From Lachnospiraceae bacterium YSB2008 (GTDB lineage: Bacteria > Bacillota > Clostridia > Lachnospirales > Lachnospiraceae): DNA of 64,000 nt. Positions 34,998 through 45,344 of this stretch are shown here, piece by piece. Positions within the stretch are counted from its first letter, which is position 1; every line of letters starts with the position of its first letter. The position numbers and the translations under genes are program-made. A model generated the notes under the pieces. It was not told the origin of the DNA, ran no database searches, and worked only from the letters and a program-made list of their open reading frames with translations. The stretch is taken from contig JHWR01000003.1 of the NCBI GenBank assembly GCA_000687655.1, forward strand, positions 1 through 64,000, read 5' to 3'.

Positions 34998-35927
34998 TTA
35001 GTTAGATATATAATTCACAGCCTCCAGCGCTGCAACGGCTCCGTCTCCGGCTGCAGTCACAAGCTGTCTGACCTTCTTGGTCCTTCCATCACCCGCCGCG
35101 TATATTCCGGGTGTTCCTGTATGAGTATCTTCACCGGCTTCTATATATCCGGCATCATCAAGCGTTACCACATCTGCAAAGTCCTCATTCTGAGGCATCT
35201 GTCCTATGGCAATAAAAAGTCCGGATACTTCTATCTCCTGTTTTTCACCGGTATTCTTATCCGTAACCTCAACCCCGGTCAGTACACTGAACTTATCTTT
35301 CTCTTCAGCAATCAGCTTCGTTACATTTGCATTAAGGATAAATGTAACGTTCTCCTTCTGCCTCAGCGCCTCCAGAGTTTTAGGCTCACCACGGAAGCCC
35401 TCGCGTCTGTGAATTATGTAAACCTTATTGCAATAGTTCGTCAGGAACATTGCATCCTCCAGAGCGGTGTTTCCGCCGCCGTTTACTGCAACATCCTTGC
35501 CCTTAAAGAACGCTCCGTCACAGGTAGCACAATAAGAAACGCCGTGACCGATCAAAGCTTTCTCGTTTTCAAATCCCAGCGGTCTGTTAACAGCTCCGGT
35601 CGCAAGTATAACTGCGCCTGCTTCGTAAATCTCGCCTGAAGCACCGGTAATACAGAAATCTTTTTCTGCCCTCTTCTCTATTTTAACCGCCTTGTCAAAT
35701 ATGACCTCAGCACCAAGCTCTGTTGCCTGTTCATAGAGCCCCATTGCAAAATCAAATCCTGAAGTCTTTTTGATTCCGGGATAATTCATGATATCCGGTG
35801 TATTCACTATCTGTCCACCGAAAGTATTTGCCTCAAGAACTGCAGCAGTCTTTCCGGCTCTCTCAACATATATTGCCGCCGAAAGCCCAGCAGGTCCGGC
35901 TCCTAATATAATTACATCTTTTTTCAT
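34998..35927 (-). CDS. trxB: Thioredoxin reductase
   Basis: The start is taken at ATG 35927 (MKKDVIILGAGPAGL), which follows a GGGGG site; an ATG seven codons earlier has none. The 309-residue flavoprotein has GAGPAG for FAD, the redox-active CATC (GVSYCATCDGAFF), the NADPH site VNGGGNTALEDA, and a second FAD motif GIYAAGD. It transfers electrons from NADPH to thioredoxin. It lies 34 bases after trxA in one operon, and length and motifs are normal. Confidence 0.95.
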   Translation of the reverse strand: MKKDVIILGAGPAGLSAAIYVERAGKTAAVLEANTFGGQIVNTPDIMNYPGIKKTSGFDFAMGLYEQATELGAEVIFDKAVKIEKRAEKDFCITGASGEIYEAGAVILATGAVNRPLGFENEKALIGHGVSYCATCDGAFFKGKDVAVNGGGNTALEDAMFLTNYCNKVYIIHRREGFRGEPKTLEALRQKENVTFILNANVTKLIAEEKDKFSVLTGVEVTDKNTGEKQEIEVSGLFIAIGQMPQNEDFADVVTLDDAGYIEAGEDTHTGTPGIYAAGDGRTKKVRQLVTAAGDGAVAALEAVNYISN

Positions 35928-35961
35928 TGCAACCCCCGAACTACCCATATGGGATTACGCA

Positions 35962-36273
35962 CTATACTCCAAGGAAACTCTTAAGCTTATCAGCAGGCAC
36001 AAAACCTACACTTCTGTCAGCCTCTTCACCATTCTTAAAAAGAATAAGACATGGGATACTGCTGATACCGTACTTTATAGCAAGTCTTTCCGCAGAGTCA
36101 ACATCTATTCCTACAAATTTAACACTGTCAACCTCTTCAGAAACCTTCTCTACAACAGGAGAAAGCATCTTACAAGGTCCGCACCATCCTGCCCAGAAAT
36201 CAACCAGAACAGGCTTTTCGCTCTGTAATACTTCTGCTTCGAAAGCATCTTCGTTTATCTGTAAAACTGCCAT
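35962..36273 (-). CDS. trxA: Thioredoxin
   Basis: A 103-residue protein with the thioredoxin active site WAGWCGPCKM, the conserved cis-Pro segment (SSIPCLILF) and the Asp of VDFWAGW. It is a cytoplasmic disulfide reductant recharged by the adjacent TrxB. An AGGAGG ribosome site precedes the ATG. It is 11 bases downstream of the EAL gene, so the two are co-transcribed. Confidence 0.96.
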   Translation of the reverse strand: MAVLQINEDAFEAEVLQSEKPVLVDFWAGWCGPCKMLSPVVEKVSEEVDSVKFVGIDVDSAERLAIKYGISSIPCLILFKNGEEADRSVGFVPADKLKSFLGV

Positions 36274-36284
36274 ATTGTTACCTC

Positions 36285-38252
36285 CTAACTCTTGATGATC
36301 TCTATGAGTTCATCCTTTGGTACCGGTTTTGAGAAGTAGAAGCCCTGGAGATACTCTACTCCCAGCTTCTGCAGCATTTCAACATGCTCCTTCGTTTCAA
36401 CACCTTCTACTACTATCTTTCTGTTCATGCTTCTGATCATATTGATACTGTTCTCAAGTACTATACGACCGAATTCTGTTTTTTCCGCTGCCCAGAGTAT
36501 GCTCTTATCTATCTTGACTATATCGAAGTCAAGTGAGAAGCTGCTCTGCATATTCGAGTATCCGGTTCCGTAATCATCCATTGAGAAATGGAATCCGGCT
36601 TTCTTGAGATCGGCCATAGCCTTACTGAGTATATCATAATCATCCGGCTCAACCGACTCAGTTATCTCAAAGTTAACAAGCTCCTTCTTAAGACCATAGC
36701 TTTCTACAACGCCTAAAACTCTTGCAGCAAAATCCTTCTTGATACACTGAAGAACCGAGAGATTAACATTTATACATTCCATGCCATATCTCTGCGGAAC
36801 TCCTGACTGAAGGAATTCACATACGTCCTTCAGAACAAATTCACTTATCTCATCTATGATACCTATCTGCTCAGCAACAGGAATGAATTCATCCGGCGGT
36901 ACATTTCCAAGCACACTGTCTTTGAGACGGAGCAAAGCTTCTGCTCCATAAAGCCTGAAATCATCGGCGTGATATGTAGGCTGGTAATATACCTCGAATT
37001 CTTCGTCCTTAAGTCCTCTTATGAGTGCCTTCTCTACTTCCATCTTTCTGAGTGCAAATGAAAGGTCCTCGCCGTAAAGCAGCTTTCTGTTATAGATTCT
37101 CGGAACACTGCTGTCAGCAACGAAGAGTACTTCAGATGCCTCAACCAGCTCCTTCGGGAATTCTGCTATAGCCACTGTTACATCAAGAATAACCTTTGAT
37201 CTTCCGATAAGCCATTCATGATCAAAACGGCTGAGTATGCTCTCAGATATCTCTTTAGCTGTCTGCTTTACAGACAGTCTTCGAAGAAGGTATTCCATCC
37301 TCTTTCTTGAACCGTCTTCCGACTTTTCCTGCATCAGTATTACAAACTGACCAGGCGAGGTTGCATATATACAGGTCCTTGGAACCAGAGTCTTGAGGAA
37401 TACACCCATGATTTCTGTACAGCCGTCCATATTTGTTGAACCTGTTCTCTTGAGTGCTGTATCAAGATCATTTACTTTAACGAATATTGCCTTGGTAGGA
37501 ATATGCAGCGTTCTTATATTATTAAGATCCATAACCAGAGCTTTACGGTTATAGATTCCTGTATCCTGATTTACGAATTCGTCTTCACCTTCCAGAGCAA
37601 GAAGAAGTCCGAGCATTGCAAGTCCTTCAGCAAAGAGCTCGCTCCTTATTGAAGGAATAAACATCTGAATGAGTATTCCTATAACAACTATGGTGAGGAA
37701 ATACAGCAGCGCAATCTTCTTCTTTGTAGTTATAGCCTTCCAGCTTCTGAGGAGGTGGATGACAGAAACAACTATATATACTGCCGATGCAACATAGATG
37801 AAAGCCTCTCCCCAGCCTCTGTGGAAAACTCTGGCTTCATCATAATAGAAAACAAAGTTTGTAAACGGCTGAATCACCGTAAGTGCAAACATTATTACAA
37901 ACAGCAGTGAATCTCTGAAAAACTCACGGTCTTTCCTCTTTCTTATAAGACTGGTTACGCATATCTCATAATAGTAGAAGCAAGGGGCCAATGCGGAATG
38001 CACCAGGAAATAAACCGTATCACAGGTTCTCATAATAAAGAAAGCCTGATCATCCACATGAATAAACGGACGCACTATTTCCAGTAGGATTTCAAGTGAC
38101 GAGCTTATTATGATAATTCCGAGCATGGCAATATACGCTACATTCTGGTACCTGTCGGTACGTTTCAGAATCAGCGTATAAACAAGACACGTCATAGAAA
38201 GAAGAAGTGCCGCGATATATAAAGCTATATTTGATCCATTTATGACTGGCAT
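36285..38252 (-). CDS. Membrane EAL-domain protein (c-di-GMP phosphodiesterase) with degenerate GGDEF
   Basis: A 655-residue protein. The first 210 residues contain about seven TM segments (ALYIAALLLSMTCLVYTLIL, YIAMLGIIIISSSLEI and others), a sensor-like membrane domain. A degenerate GGDEF-like region follows (SPGQFVILM in place of GGDEF). A full EAL domain ends the protein: GAEALLR, FIPVAEQIG, NVNLSV, NFEITES, MDDYGTGYSNM, KIDKSIL and VEGVETKE. The metal and catalytic residues look intact, so hydrolysis of c-di-GMP is expected. It is encoded between recJ and trxA in one minus-strand run; the link to redox genes is by position only. Confidence 0.9.
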   Translation of the reverse strand: MPVINGSNIALYIAALLLSMTCLVYTLILKRTDRYQNVAYIAMLGIIIISSSLEILLEIVRPFIHVDDQAFFIMRTCDTVYFLVHSALAPCFYYYEICVTSLIRKRKDREFFRDSLLFVIMFALTVIQPFTNFVFYYDEARVFHRGWGEAFIYVASAVYIVVSVIHLLRSWKAITTKKKIALLYFLTIVVIGILIQMFIPSIRSELFAEGLAMLGLLLALEGEDEFVNQDTGIYNRKALVMDLNNIRTLHIPTKAIFVKVNDLDTALKRTGSTNMDGCTEIMGVFLKTLVPRTCIYATSPGQFVILMQEKSEDGSRKRMEYLLRRLSVKQTAKEISESILSRFDHEWLIGRSKVILDVTVAIAEFPKELVEASEVLFVADSSVPRIYNRKLLYGEDLSFALRKMEVEKALIRGLKDEEFEVYYQPTYHADDFRLYGAEALLRLKDSVLGNVPPDEFIPVAEQIGIIDEISEFVLKDVCEFLQSGVPQRYGMECINVNLSVLQCIKKDFAARVLGVVESYGLKKELVNFEITESVEPDDYDILSKAMADLKKAGFHFSMDDYGTGYSNMQSSFSLDFDIVKIDKSILWAAEKTEFGRIVLENSINMIRSMNRKIVVEGVETKEHVEMLQKLGVEYLQGFYFSKPVPKDELIEIIKS

Positions 38253-38288
38253 ATTATGCCCTCTCTCAAGTATTTACATTACTCTTTA

Positions 38289-39962
38289 TTATACCCCAAA
38301 ACCTTCCATATCTGCAATCTGAAACTGATATGACCGCTCTCCTCTGAACCACGACTCTTCAAGGGTTCCCGAGACATGGAAGACAGATGGCTCACCGAGT
38401 TCTCTGTACTTCTTTGCTATGTTGAAGCCCAAAAATGTAACGCCCTCAGAAATGAACTTAATATGAGCGTTCTGTCCGAGATAATTCACAGTTGCAGGGT
38501 CTATATTGCAGACACGGTGGAATATCGGTTTCGGATTACCTTCACCGTAAGGAGCGAACCTCTTCTGTTCCTCCATTAAGGCATCGAGCGAATTCTCAAC
38601 AAGTTCCAGATCATACTCTATCTCAGGAATCCTGTCCCAAGGATACTCTCCTTCAATCTGATCCTCGCAGGCCTTACGGAATGCATCTTTAAACTCTGCA
38701 AAATTCTCTTCTTTTATCGATAACCCGGCTGCACCTGCATGCCCACCGTACTTGTAACAGAGATTCTGTATGCTGTCGAGGACATTCTTTACATGAATCT
38801 CAGGAATGGATCTTGCAGAACCCTTAAGGATCCCGTCATCCTTTGAATCAGTAAGACAGATAACCGGGCATCTGTATTCCTCACAAAGCCTGCCTGCTAT
38901 GAGACCGACTACACCTTCACCTATACCCGGCTGATATACAACTATAGGTTTCTGAATATCAGCTTCCGAAACCTCTTCTCCACCCATGAGCTGTTTTCTT
39001 ATCTCATCCATGGCAAGTCTTACAAGCTCTTTCCTTCTGTTATTGTTATTCACAACTCTCTCGGCTGTAGGAAGAAGCTCCGGATTCCTTTTTCCCATAG
39101 TAAGCAGTCTTACGACCATCTCAGAGCCATCGTCATGAAGCCTTCCCGGCGCATTGAAGAGGGGTGCCAGAGTAAATCCATAGTCAACTTCATTTATATG
39201 GTCGCCCAGTCTCGTCAGAGCAAGAAGCGCCGAAAGGCCGGGTAAGACTGTCTCGTCTGTCTGTTCATTTATCGCCAGAAGCCCTTCACTGACAAGCTTC
39301 CTGTTTGCGCCATATAAAGGCATAACATCTGCAACCGTTGCAATAGATGCAAGCACAAGGAGGGTTCTGAGTTCCTTATCCGGATTCAGTCCTCTTGCAA
39401 TACGATAAGCTATGCCTGCGCCGCAGTAATCCTCAAATCCGGAATTCTCAGGATTGACATGTGGATCAAGTATGATATCCGCTTCAGGAAGAACCTTGTT
39501 ACCATCCTCACCTATTGCAGCAAGATGATGGTCCGTAATTATTACCGTAAGTCCCTTTTCCTTCGCTTTCTTTATAGCATCGATGGCCGCAATACCGTTA
39601 TCAACAGTAATGAGAAGCCCGTCATCTATACTGTCTATGATTCTTTCATTTATACCATAGCCTTCGGAGAATCTGTGCGGGATCCTGAGTTTTGGCTGAG
39701 TTCCTCTCAGCATAATACCTGCAGCCATGATAGTCGTCGCACTTATTCCATCGCAGTCATAATCTCCGACTATAGTAATATTCTTTTTATTACCATCCTC
39801 ACTGTCGAGGAAGCTGTTGATAAGACTGATCGTTTCATCCAGGTTTTCTATATAAGGTTCTCCCTTTTCTTCCATAAACTCCTCGAAGCTTACAGGAAAA
39901 TTCTTCTCAACATTCTGTCTTACGACTTCCTCTATACTGTTGCAGGTCCCGATTTTACGCAT
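38289..39962 (-). CDS. recJ: Single-stranded-DNA-specific exonuclease RecJ
   Basis: A 557-residue DHH/DHHA1 protein. Motifs: VGDYDCDGISATT (motif I), the DHH block ITDHHLAA at about residue 145, DPHVNP, CGAGIAYR, LASIATVADVMPL, and the DHHA1 GGHAGAAG near 400. RecJ degrades single-stranded DNA 5' to 3' in recombination and repair. The C-terminal region (DPATVNYLGQNAHIKF) is the OB-like domain. ATG 39962 follows AGGAGA. Typical RecJ length and order leave little doubt. Confidence 0.92.
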   Translation of the reverse strand: MRKIGTCNSIEEVVRQNVEKNFPVSFEEFMEEKGEPYIENLDETISLINSFLDSEDGNKKNITIVGDYDCDGISATTIMAAGIMLRGTQPKLRIPHRFSEGYGINERIIDSIDDGLLITVDNGIAAIDAIKKAKEKGLTVIITDHHLAAIGEDGNKVLPEADIILDPHVNPENSGFEDYCGAGIAYRIARGLNPDKELRTLLVLASIATVADVMPLYGANRKLVSEGLLAINEQTDETVLPGLSALLALTRLGDHINEVDYGFTLAPLFNAPGRLHDDGSEMVVRLLTMGKRNPELLPTAERVVNNNNRRKELVRLAMDEIRKQLMGGEEVSEADIQKPIVVYQPGIGEGVVGLIAGRLCEEYRCPVICLTDSKDDGILKGSARSIPEIHVKNVLDSIQNLCYKYGGHAGAAGLSIKEENFAEFKDAFRKACEDQIEGEYPWDRIPEIEYDLELVENSLDALMEEQKRFAPYGEGNPKPIFHRVCNIDPATVNYLGQNAHIKFISEGVTFLGFNIAKKYRELGEPSVFHVSGTLEESWFRGERSYQFQIADMEGFGV

Positions 39963-40010
39963 AATGTCTCCTTTAGATTAACAGGCTTTGTACTCCTTGT
40001 TTTAACCAAT

Positions 40011-40061
40011 GGGGACGGTTCTCTTCGGTCGTGCTATCGCATCCTACCAAGAACCGTCCCC
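40011..40061. repeat. REP-like long palindrome
   Basis: GGGGACGGTTCT (40011-40022) and its exact reverse complement AGAACCGTCCCC (40050-40061) flank a 27-base interior. GGGGACGGTTC-type ends are the kind seen in REP elements mobilised by RAYT transposases, but none is in the window. It lies in the recJ-CAP gene gap and may also end the CAP-gene transcript. Confidence 0.75.
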
Positions 40062-40103
40062 ATCGGCTGCCAACCATGTCGGTCAGCTATTTAGATCAGT
40101 CTA

Positions 40104-41579
40104 TTAATTTGATCCTTTTCTGCCTTCTTTTTTACCGTAATTTATGTAATGAATATAATACTTCTGATTATCGTTTCCAAATGCTTTCCTAAGATCAGCA
40201 TACTTATTCTTATAAATTGTCACATTGAAGTTTGCCTTTCCCTGACGGCCTTCCCTCATTCCGTAATTTACGAAATGCTGAAGTGTCTTAACATCATCAT
40301 TTCCGAAAGCCTTCTTTATATCAGCGTACTTATTCTGGTAATAATTAAAATCATAAACCGCACTGTAGTCAACTCCGTTCAACTTGGTGACTGCTCCCTG
40401 AACCGTTGCTACTCCGGTTGCAATTCTGCCTTCACGTTTTCCGTAATTCATATAATGAGTGTAGTACTTCTTAAGATCATTTCCGAAAGCTGCTCGGAGA
40501 TCCGGATACTTATTCTTATATGACCAAACGTCAAATGAAGCGCTCGCGCGACGTCCTTCCTTCATTCCGTAATTTACAAAATGCTGAAGTGTCTTAACGT
40601 CATCATTTCCAAAAGCCTTTTTAATATCAGAATTCTTCTGCTGATAGTAATTGAAGTTATAAACTGCACTGTAGTCAACTCCGTTAAGCTTCGTAACTGC
40701 TCCCTGAAGTGTCGTAACTCCTGTCGCTGTTCTGCCTTCCTTCTTGCCGTACTGTGCGTAATGCTCATAGTACTTTCTGAGGTCATTTCCGAAAGCACTT
40801 CGGAGATCTGCATACTTATTCTTATATGACTGAACATCAAATGAAGCGCTCGCACGCCTGCCTTCCTTCATTCCGTAATTAAGGAAATGCTCAAATGCTT
40901 TTGTCTTATCTGTTCCGAATGCCTTCTTAACATCAGCATTTTTTGAAAGATAATAATCAGCATCGAATACCGCGCTGTAATCAATTCCGTTTCTGACATA
41001 TGCTCCCGGTCTCACCTTAGCCTGAAGTACTCTGTCACCAAAGTCCTGAGTCCAGTATAATCCGTAACCGCTGCTTGTCTTAACGCATCCAATACCTATA
41101 GCCCTATAGCCCGAATCAAGAATATTGGCTCTATGTCCGGAAGAATTCATCCATGCATTTACTACGGATGCAGGTGTCTGATATCCTGCCGCTATATTCT
41201 CACCACGTGCTGATAATCCCGATGGGAAAGCAGTAAAACAGCTTGTGCCATTCGGTCTTGTATGACTAAAATATGTTGTTAACTCTGCCGAACGTCCGAC
41301 AGCCGTATCATAAAGCTTGGCATCCATCGTGAGAGGCGCGATTCCCTGCTTTGCTCTCTCCTGATTAATAAGATCAAGAACCTGCCATGCAAAATTCTCA
41401 TCTACTGTACCGGCATAGGTTTTTCCGCCGAACGTTACATTTCCAAGTACTGTTCCGCCTATAGGTGATTCTTTGATAGGTGCTGCCGCATATACAGACC
41501 CCACAGGCGCAAATGAAAGGACCGCTACCAGAACGAGTGCAAGAAACGCACTTTTTATTCTTTTCCCGCTACTTAACAT
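40104..41579 (-). CDS. Secreted CAP-domain protein with tandem NYG-EGR repeats
   Basis: A 491-residue protein with a signal peptide (MLSSGKRIKSAFLALVLVAVLSF then VYAAAP). A CAP/SCP domain spans about residues 60-190: LINQERAKQGIAPL, SHTRPNGTSCFTAF, GENIAAG, and NSSGHRANIL. Residues about 195-491 are three pairs of repeats, each with YSAV(Y/F)(D/N), KKAFG(N/T)D, HFxNYGM(K/R)EGR and NKYxDLRxAFGND. They are near-identical in the DNA as well, a sign of recent expansion or conversion. The repeats probably bind the cell wall or a surface polymer; that is inference. Confidence 0.88.
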   Translation of the reverse strand: MLSSGKRIKSAFLALVLVAVLSFAPVGSVYAAAPIKESPIGGTVLGNVTFGGKTYAGTVDENFAWQVLDLINQERAKQGIAPLTMDAKLYDTAVGRSAELTTYFSHTRPNGTSCFTAFPSGLSARGENIAAGYQTPASVVNAWMNSSGHRANILDSGYRAIGIGCVKTSSGYGLYWTQDFGDRVLQAKVRPGAYVRNGIDYSAVFDADYYLSKNADVKKAFGTDKTKAFEHFLNYGMKEGRRASASFDVQSYKNKYADLRSAFGNDLRKYYEHYAQYGKKEGRTATGVTTLQGAVTKLNGVDYSAVYNFNYYQQKNSDIKKAFGNDDVKTLQHFVNYGMKEGRRASASFDVWSYKNKYPDLRAAFGNDLKKYYTHYMNYGKREGRIATGVATVQGAVTKLNGVDYSAVYDFNYYQNKYADIKKAFGNDDVKTLQHFVNYGMREGRQGKANFNVTIYKNKYADLRKAFGNDNQKYYIHYINYGKKEGRKGSN

Positions 41580-41642
41580 ATAAAACCCCCTGTTTCTATA
41601 TAGTAATTAATTGCCAAAACCAACTAACATAATGATACTATG

Positions 41643-41677
41643 AAACTCCCCATTTGCATAGTTCAAATGAGGAGTTT
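41643..41677 (-). terminator. Hairpin after the asparaginase gene
   Basis: AAACTCCCCATTTG and CAAATGAGGAGTTT pair over 14 positions with one mismatch around a 7-base loop, just past the asparaginase stop. The following T-run is weak, so termination may be incomplete. Confidence 0.55.
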
Positions 41678-41700
41678 GCCTTACAAAAATCAATGTATTA

Positions 41701-42696
41701 TTATAGTAAAATTGCTACATAAGCGGTCTCTGTCGTAACATGTCCCAGGTCTGTCGCACCGGCATCCAGAAGCGACCTTCCGACAGCATATCTCATAAGG
41801 TCAGACCCACCGTAAATGCACTGTGATTTGGCATATACTTTGACACCTGATGCGACCATATCTTTTATTCCCTGAAGGATGCTCGTTCTACCGGAACCGG
41901 CCTCTTCCGTGTCTGGAACTCCGCCTGCCCCGAAGGTCTCAAGGATTACAGCATCGTATCCCGAGTAGGCTTTCAGAAGCTCTGCATCAAATCCGGGATA
42001 GAGTCGCACGATTCCAACCTTCTTTGGAGAGTCCTCGTTCTTTGTATCATCTGAGAAATGTATCGCTCCCGCCTCCAGATCTTTCAGATAATCTCTGATC
42101 CATGTCATACGGGGATTATCGTCTCCGTGAGGTATTTCTATCATTGCATCCTTACCGGTCGAATCAACCTTAACCGTCCATAGAGCATCCATCAGTTTAC
42201 CTGCGAAGTATATATGTACCGAAGCTTTACGTTCCATCCTCTCGGAACGCTTCATTTCCAGGCATAGGTCATACAGCTTATCAAGACTGCCCGCCAGATT
42301 ATCCTCAGCATCAGAGTCTTCATATCCGAGAGGTATCATTGCCCCCGTTATGATGACCGGCTTATCTATATCTCTCAGAAGAAGTGCCAGCGCCGCGCCT
42401 GTGAAGCTCATAGTATCTGTACCATGAGTCACAAGGAATCCGTCGTAAGCATTCTGATACGACTTAATATAATCCGCCAGATCATACCATTCCTTCGGTC
42501 CGATATTTGTAGAATCCAGGTTCATGACTTCGTGAATATCATAAGTAATATCCGAAGCCAGTCCCCTGTCATTCCCCTCGGCCAGAATCTTCTTTATTAG
42601 TTTATCCAGACCATCAGTTCCTGCAGGACGAAGATTACCTCTTTCATCCCGGAGGGAAACTATAGTTCCACCCGTTGCTAAAACTCCGATTCTCAT
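41701..42696 (-). CDS. ansA: Type I-like L-asparaginase
   Basis: A 331-residue protein with both asparaginase signatures: GVLATGGTIVSL at the N-terminus (catalytic Thr) and LVTHGTDTMSFTGAALAL near residue 90 (second Thr with Asp). ITGAMIP and KSQCIYGG further support the family. No signal peptide, so it should act in the cytoplasm, converting asparagine to aspartate and ammonia. Translation seems coupled to a 37-codon gene ending three bases upstream. It cannot be told from an asparaginase/glutaminase by sequence alone. Confidence 0.92.
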   Translation of the reverse strand: MRIGVLATGGTIVSLRDERGNLRPAGTDGLDKLIKKILAEGNDRGLASDITYDIHEVMNLDSTNIGPKEWYDLADYIKSYQNAYDGFLVTHGTDTMSFTGAALALLLRDIDKPVIITGAMIPLGYEDSDAEDNLAGSLDKLYDLCLEMKRSERMERKASVHIYFAGKLMDALWTVKVDSTGKDAMIEIPHGDDNPRMTWIRDYLKDLEAGAIHFSDDTKNEDSPKKVGIVRLYPGFDAELLKAYSGYDAVILETFGAGGVPDTEEAGSGRTSILQGIKDMVASGVKVYAKSQCIYGGSDLMRYAVGRSLLDAGATDLGHVTTETAYVAILL

Positions 42697-42699
42697 ATT

Positions 42700-42813
42700 C
42701 TAGTACTCTTCATTCTCTCCCTGATTACGTGATACGAATACCATGCTTGCTATAAGCAGTCCTCCGAAGAGAAGTGTTCCGACAACATATATTATAGATA
42801 CAAGTGGTGACAT
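42700..42813 (-). CDS. 37-residue membrane miniprotein, coupled to asparaginase
   Basis: ATG 42813 follows AAAAGGAG at good spacing. The frame ends with TAG three bases before the asparaginase ATG. The product (MSPLVSIIYVVGTLLFGGLL...) has one TM of about 24 residues and a short charged tail ending QGENEEY. It is too short for usual gene callers. A membrane anchor or regulator for the asparaginase is possible; a pure leader peptide is the alternative. Confidence 0.6.
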   Translation of the reverse strand: MSPLVSIIYVVGTLLFGGLLIASMVFVSRNQGENEEY

Positions 42814-42855
42814 TTTTACTCCTTTTCCAAAACCAAATTCTTCTTAGTTTTTCAT

Positions 42856-44301
<1,446 letters not shown>

Positions 44302-44352
44302 CTATTACCTGATTGAAAGTTCCGCCACCTGCCCGCGCAGGCACATCAGTGC

Positions 44353-45330
44353 CTAATCTTGATCCAAATGTTCACGCTGCAGAAGATTGAACAGCGCCCC
44401 ATAAAGATTTGAATCATTCATGTATTTACAAGTATCAATTCTTATATGGTCAAAAATCTTATCCGGTTTCATGAGAATCTTTACATACTTTCTGATTCCC
44501 TCGATAAACCTCGGTTCGTGGCTTATACCGCCGCCTATAAGAATAACCTCCGGATCTACCAGAAGATATATGTTTATACATTTCTTGGCTATGCTGAAAT
44601 ACATGTCCTCGAGAGTATCGATAGCTGTCTCGTCACCCTCGTCGGCCATCTTATAGATCATCTCACCGGTCACTTCCTTGTATGGAATCCCCTTCTTCTT
44701 TGCAAACCAATAGCACATGGAAACCGTACTGTGAGATGCTGCCCAGTGGAAATACACCTTTTCCAGGTAATCAGTAAGGCCCTCGTTAGGATCTCTTTCT
44801 TCAGGTGACTTAACATTCTTCAGATCTTCACGAGTCATATTCTCAATCATATAGGAAACCTCTCCTGCGAGAAGATGCTTTCCATGTATGACCTTTCTGT
44901 TCCTTACGACTGCTCCGCCAATACCCGTACCAAACACAAGCACTGCACAATCCTTTACATCCTTTGCATTTCCGAGCCAGACTTCGGCAAGAGCGGCACA
45001 TTTTGCGTCATTCTCAAGAGCAACCGGAAGATTGTCACATCTCTTCGACAGAATCTCTCCAAGCGGAACCTTATCCATATATGGAAATGCACCGCCACCG
45101 TATACTATTCCGCGTTTAACATCAATCTGTCCGGGAAGTGATATGGCTATGCCCTCCGGAGACATATCCTTCTTTTCTTCGTAAATATTAACAAGATTAT
45201 CTATAAAATCTTCACTCGTTGCACCGCTGTATGAAGGAACAGATCTTTTCCCCTTCTCAACAATCTCACCCTCTATCGTGATAAGCGCATATTTTACAGA
45301 TGATCCTCCTATATCAAAAACCAGATACAT
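44353..45330 (-). CDS. ROK-family sugar kinase
   Basis: A 325-residue protein with FDIGGSSVKYALI (phosphate loop), LENDAKCAALAE, VLVFGTGIGGAVV (ATP site) and LIGGGIS. The usual ROK zinc-binding Cys/His cluster is absent, and an uncommon insert (MTREDLKNVKSPEER) is present. It sits 69 bases upstream of the 6-phospho-beta-glucosidase, so it may be a beta-glucoside kinase that makes the enzyme's substrate from cellobiose and ATP. Glucokinase is the alternative. Confidence 0.85.
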   Translation of the reverse strand: MYLVFDIGGSSVKYALITIEGEIVEKGKRSVPSYSGATSEDFIDNLVNIYEEKKDMSPEGIAISLPGQIDVKRGIVYGGGAFPYMDKVPLGEILSKRCDNLPVALENDAKCAALAEVWLGNAKDVKDCAVLVFGTGIGGAVVRNRKVIHGKHLLAGEVSYMIENMTREDLKNVKSPEERDPNEGLTDYLEKVYFHWAASHSTVSMCYWFAKKKGIPYKEVTGEMIYKMADEGDETAIDTLEDMYFSIAKKCINIYLLVDPEVILIGGGISHEPRFIEGIRKYVKILMKPDKIFDHIRIDTCKYMNDSNLYGALFNLLQREHLDQD

Positions 45331-45344
45331 AACCTTCTCCTCGC

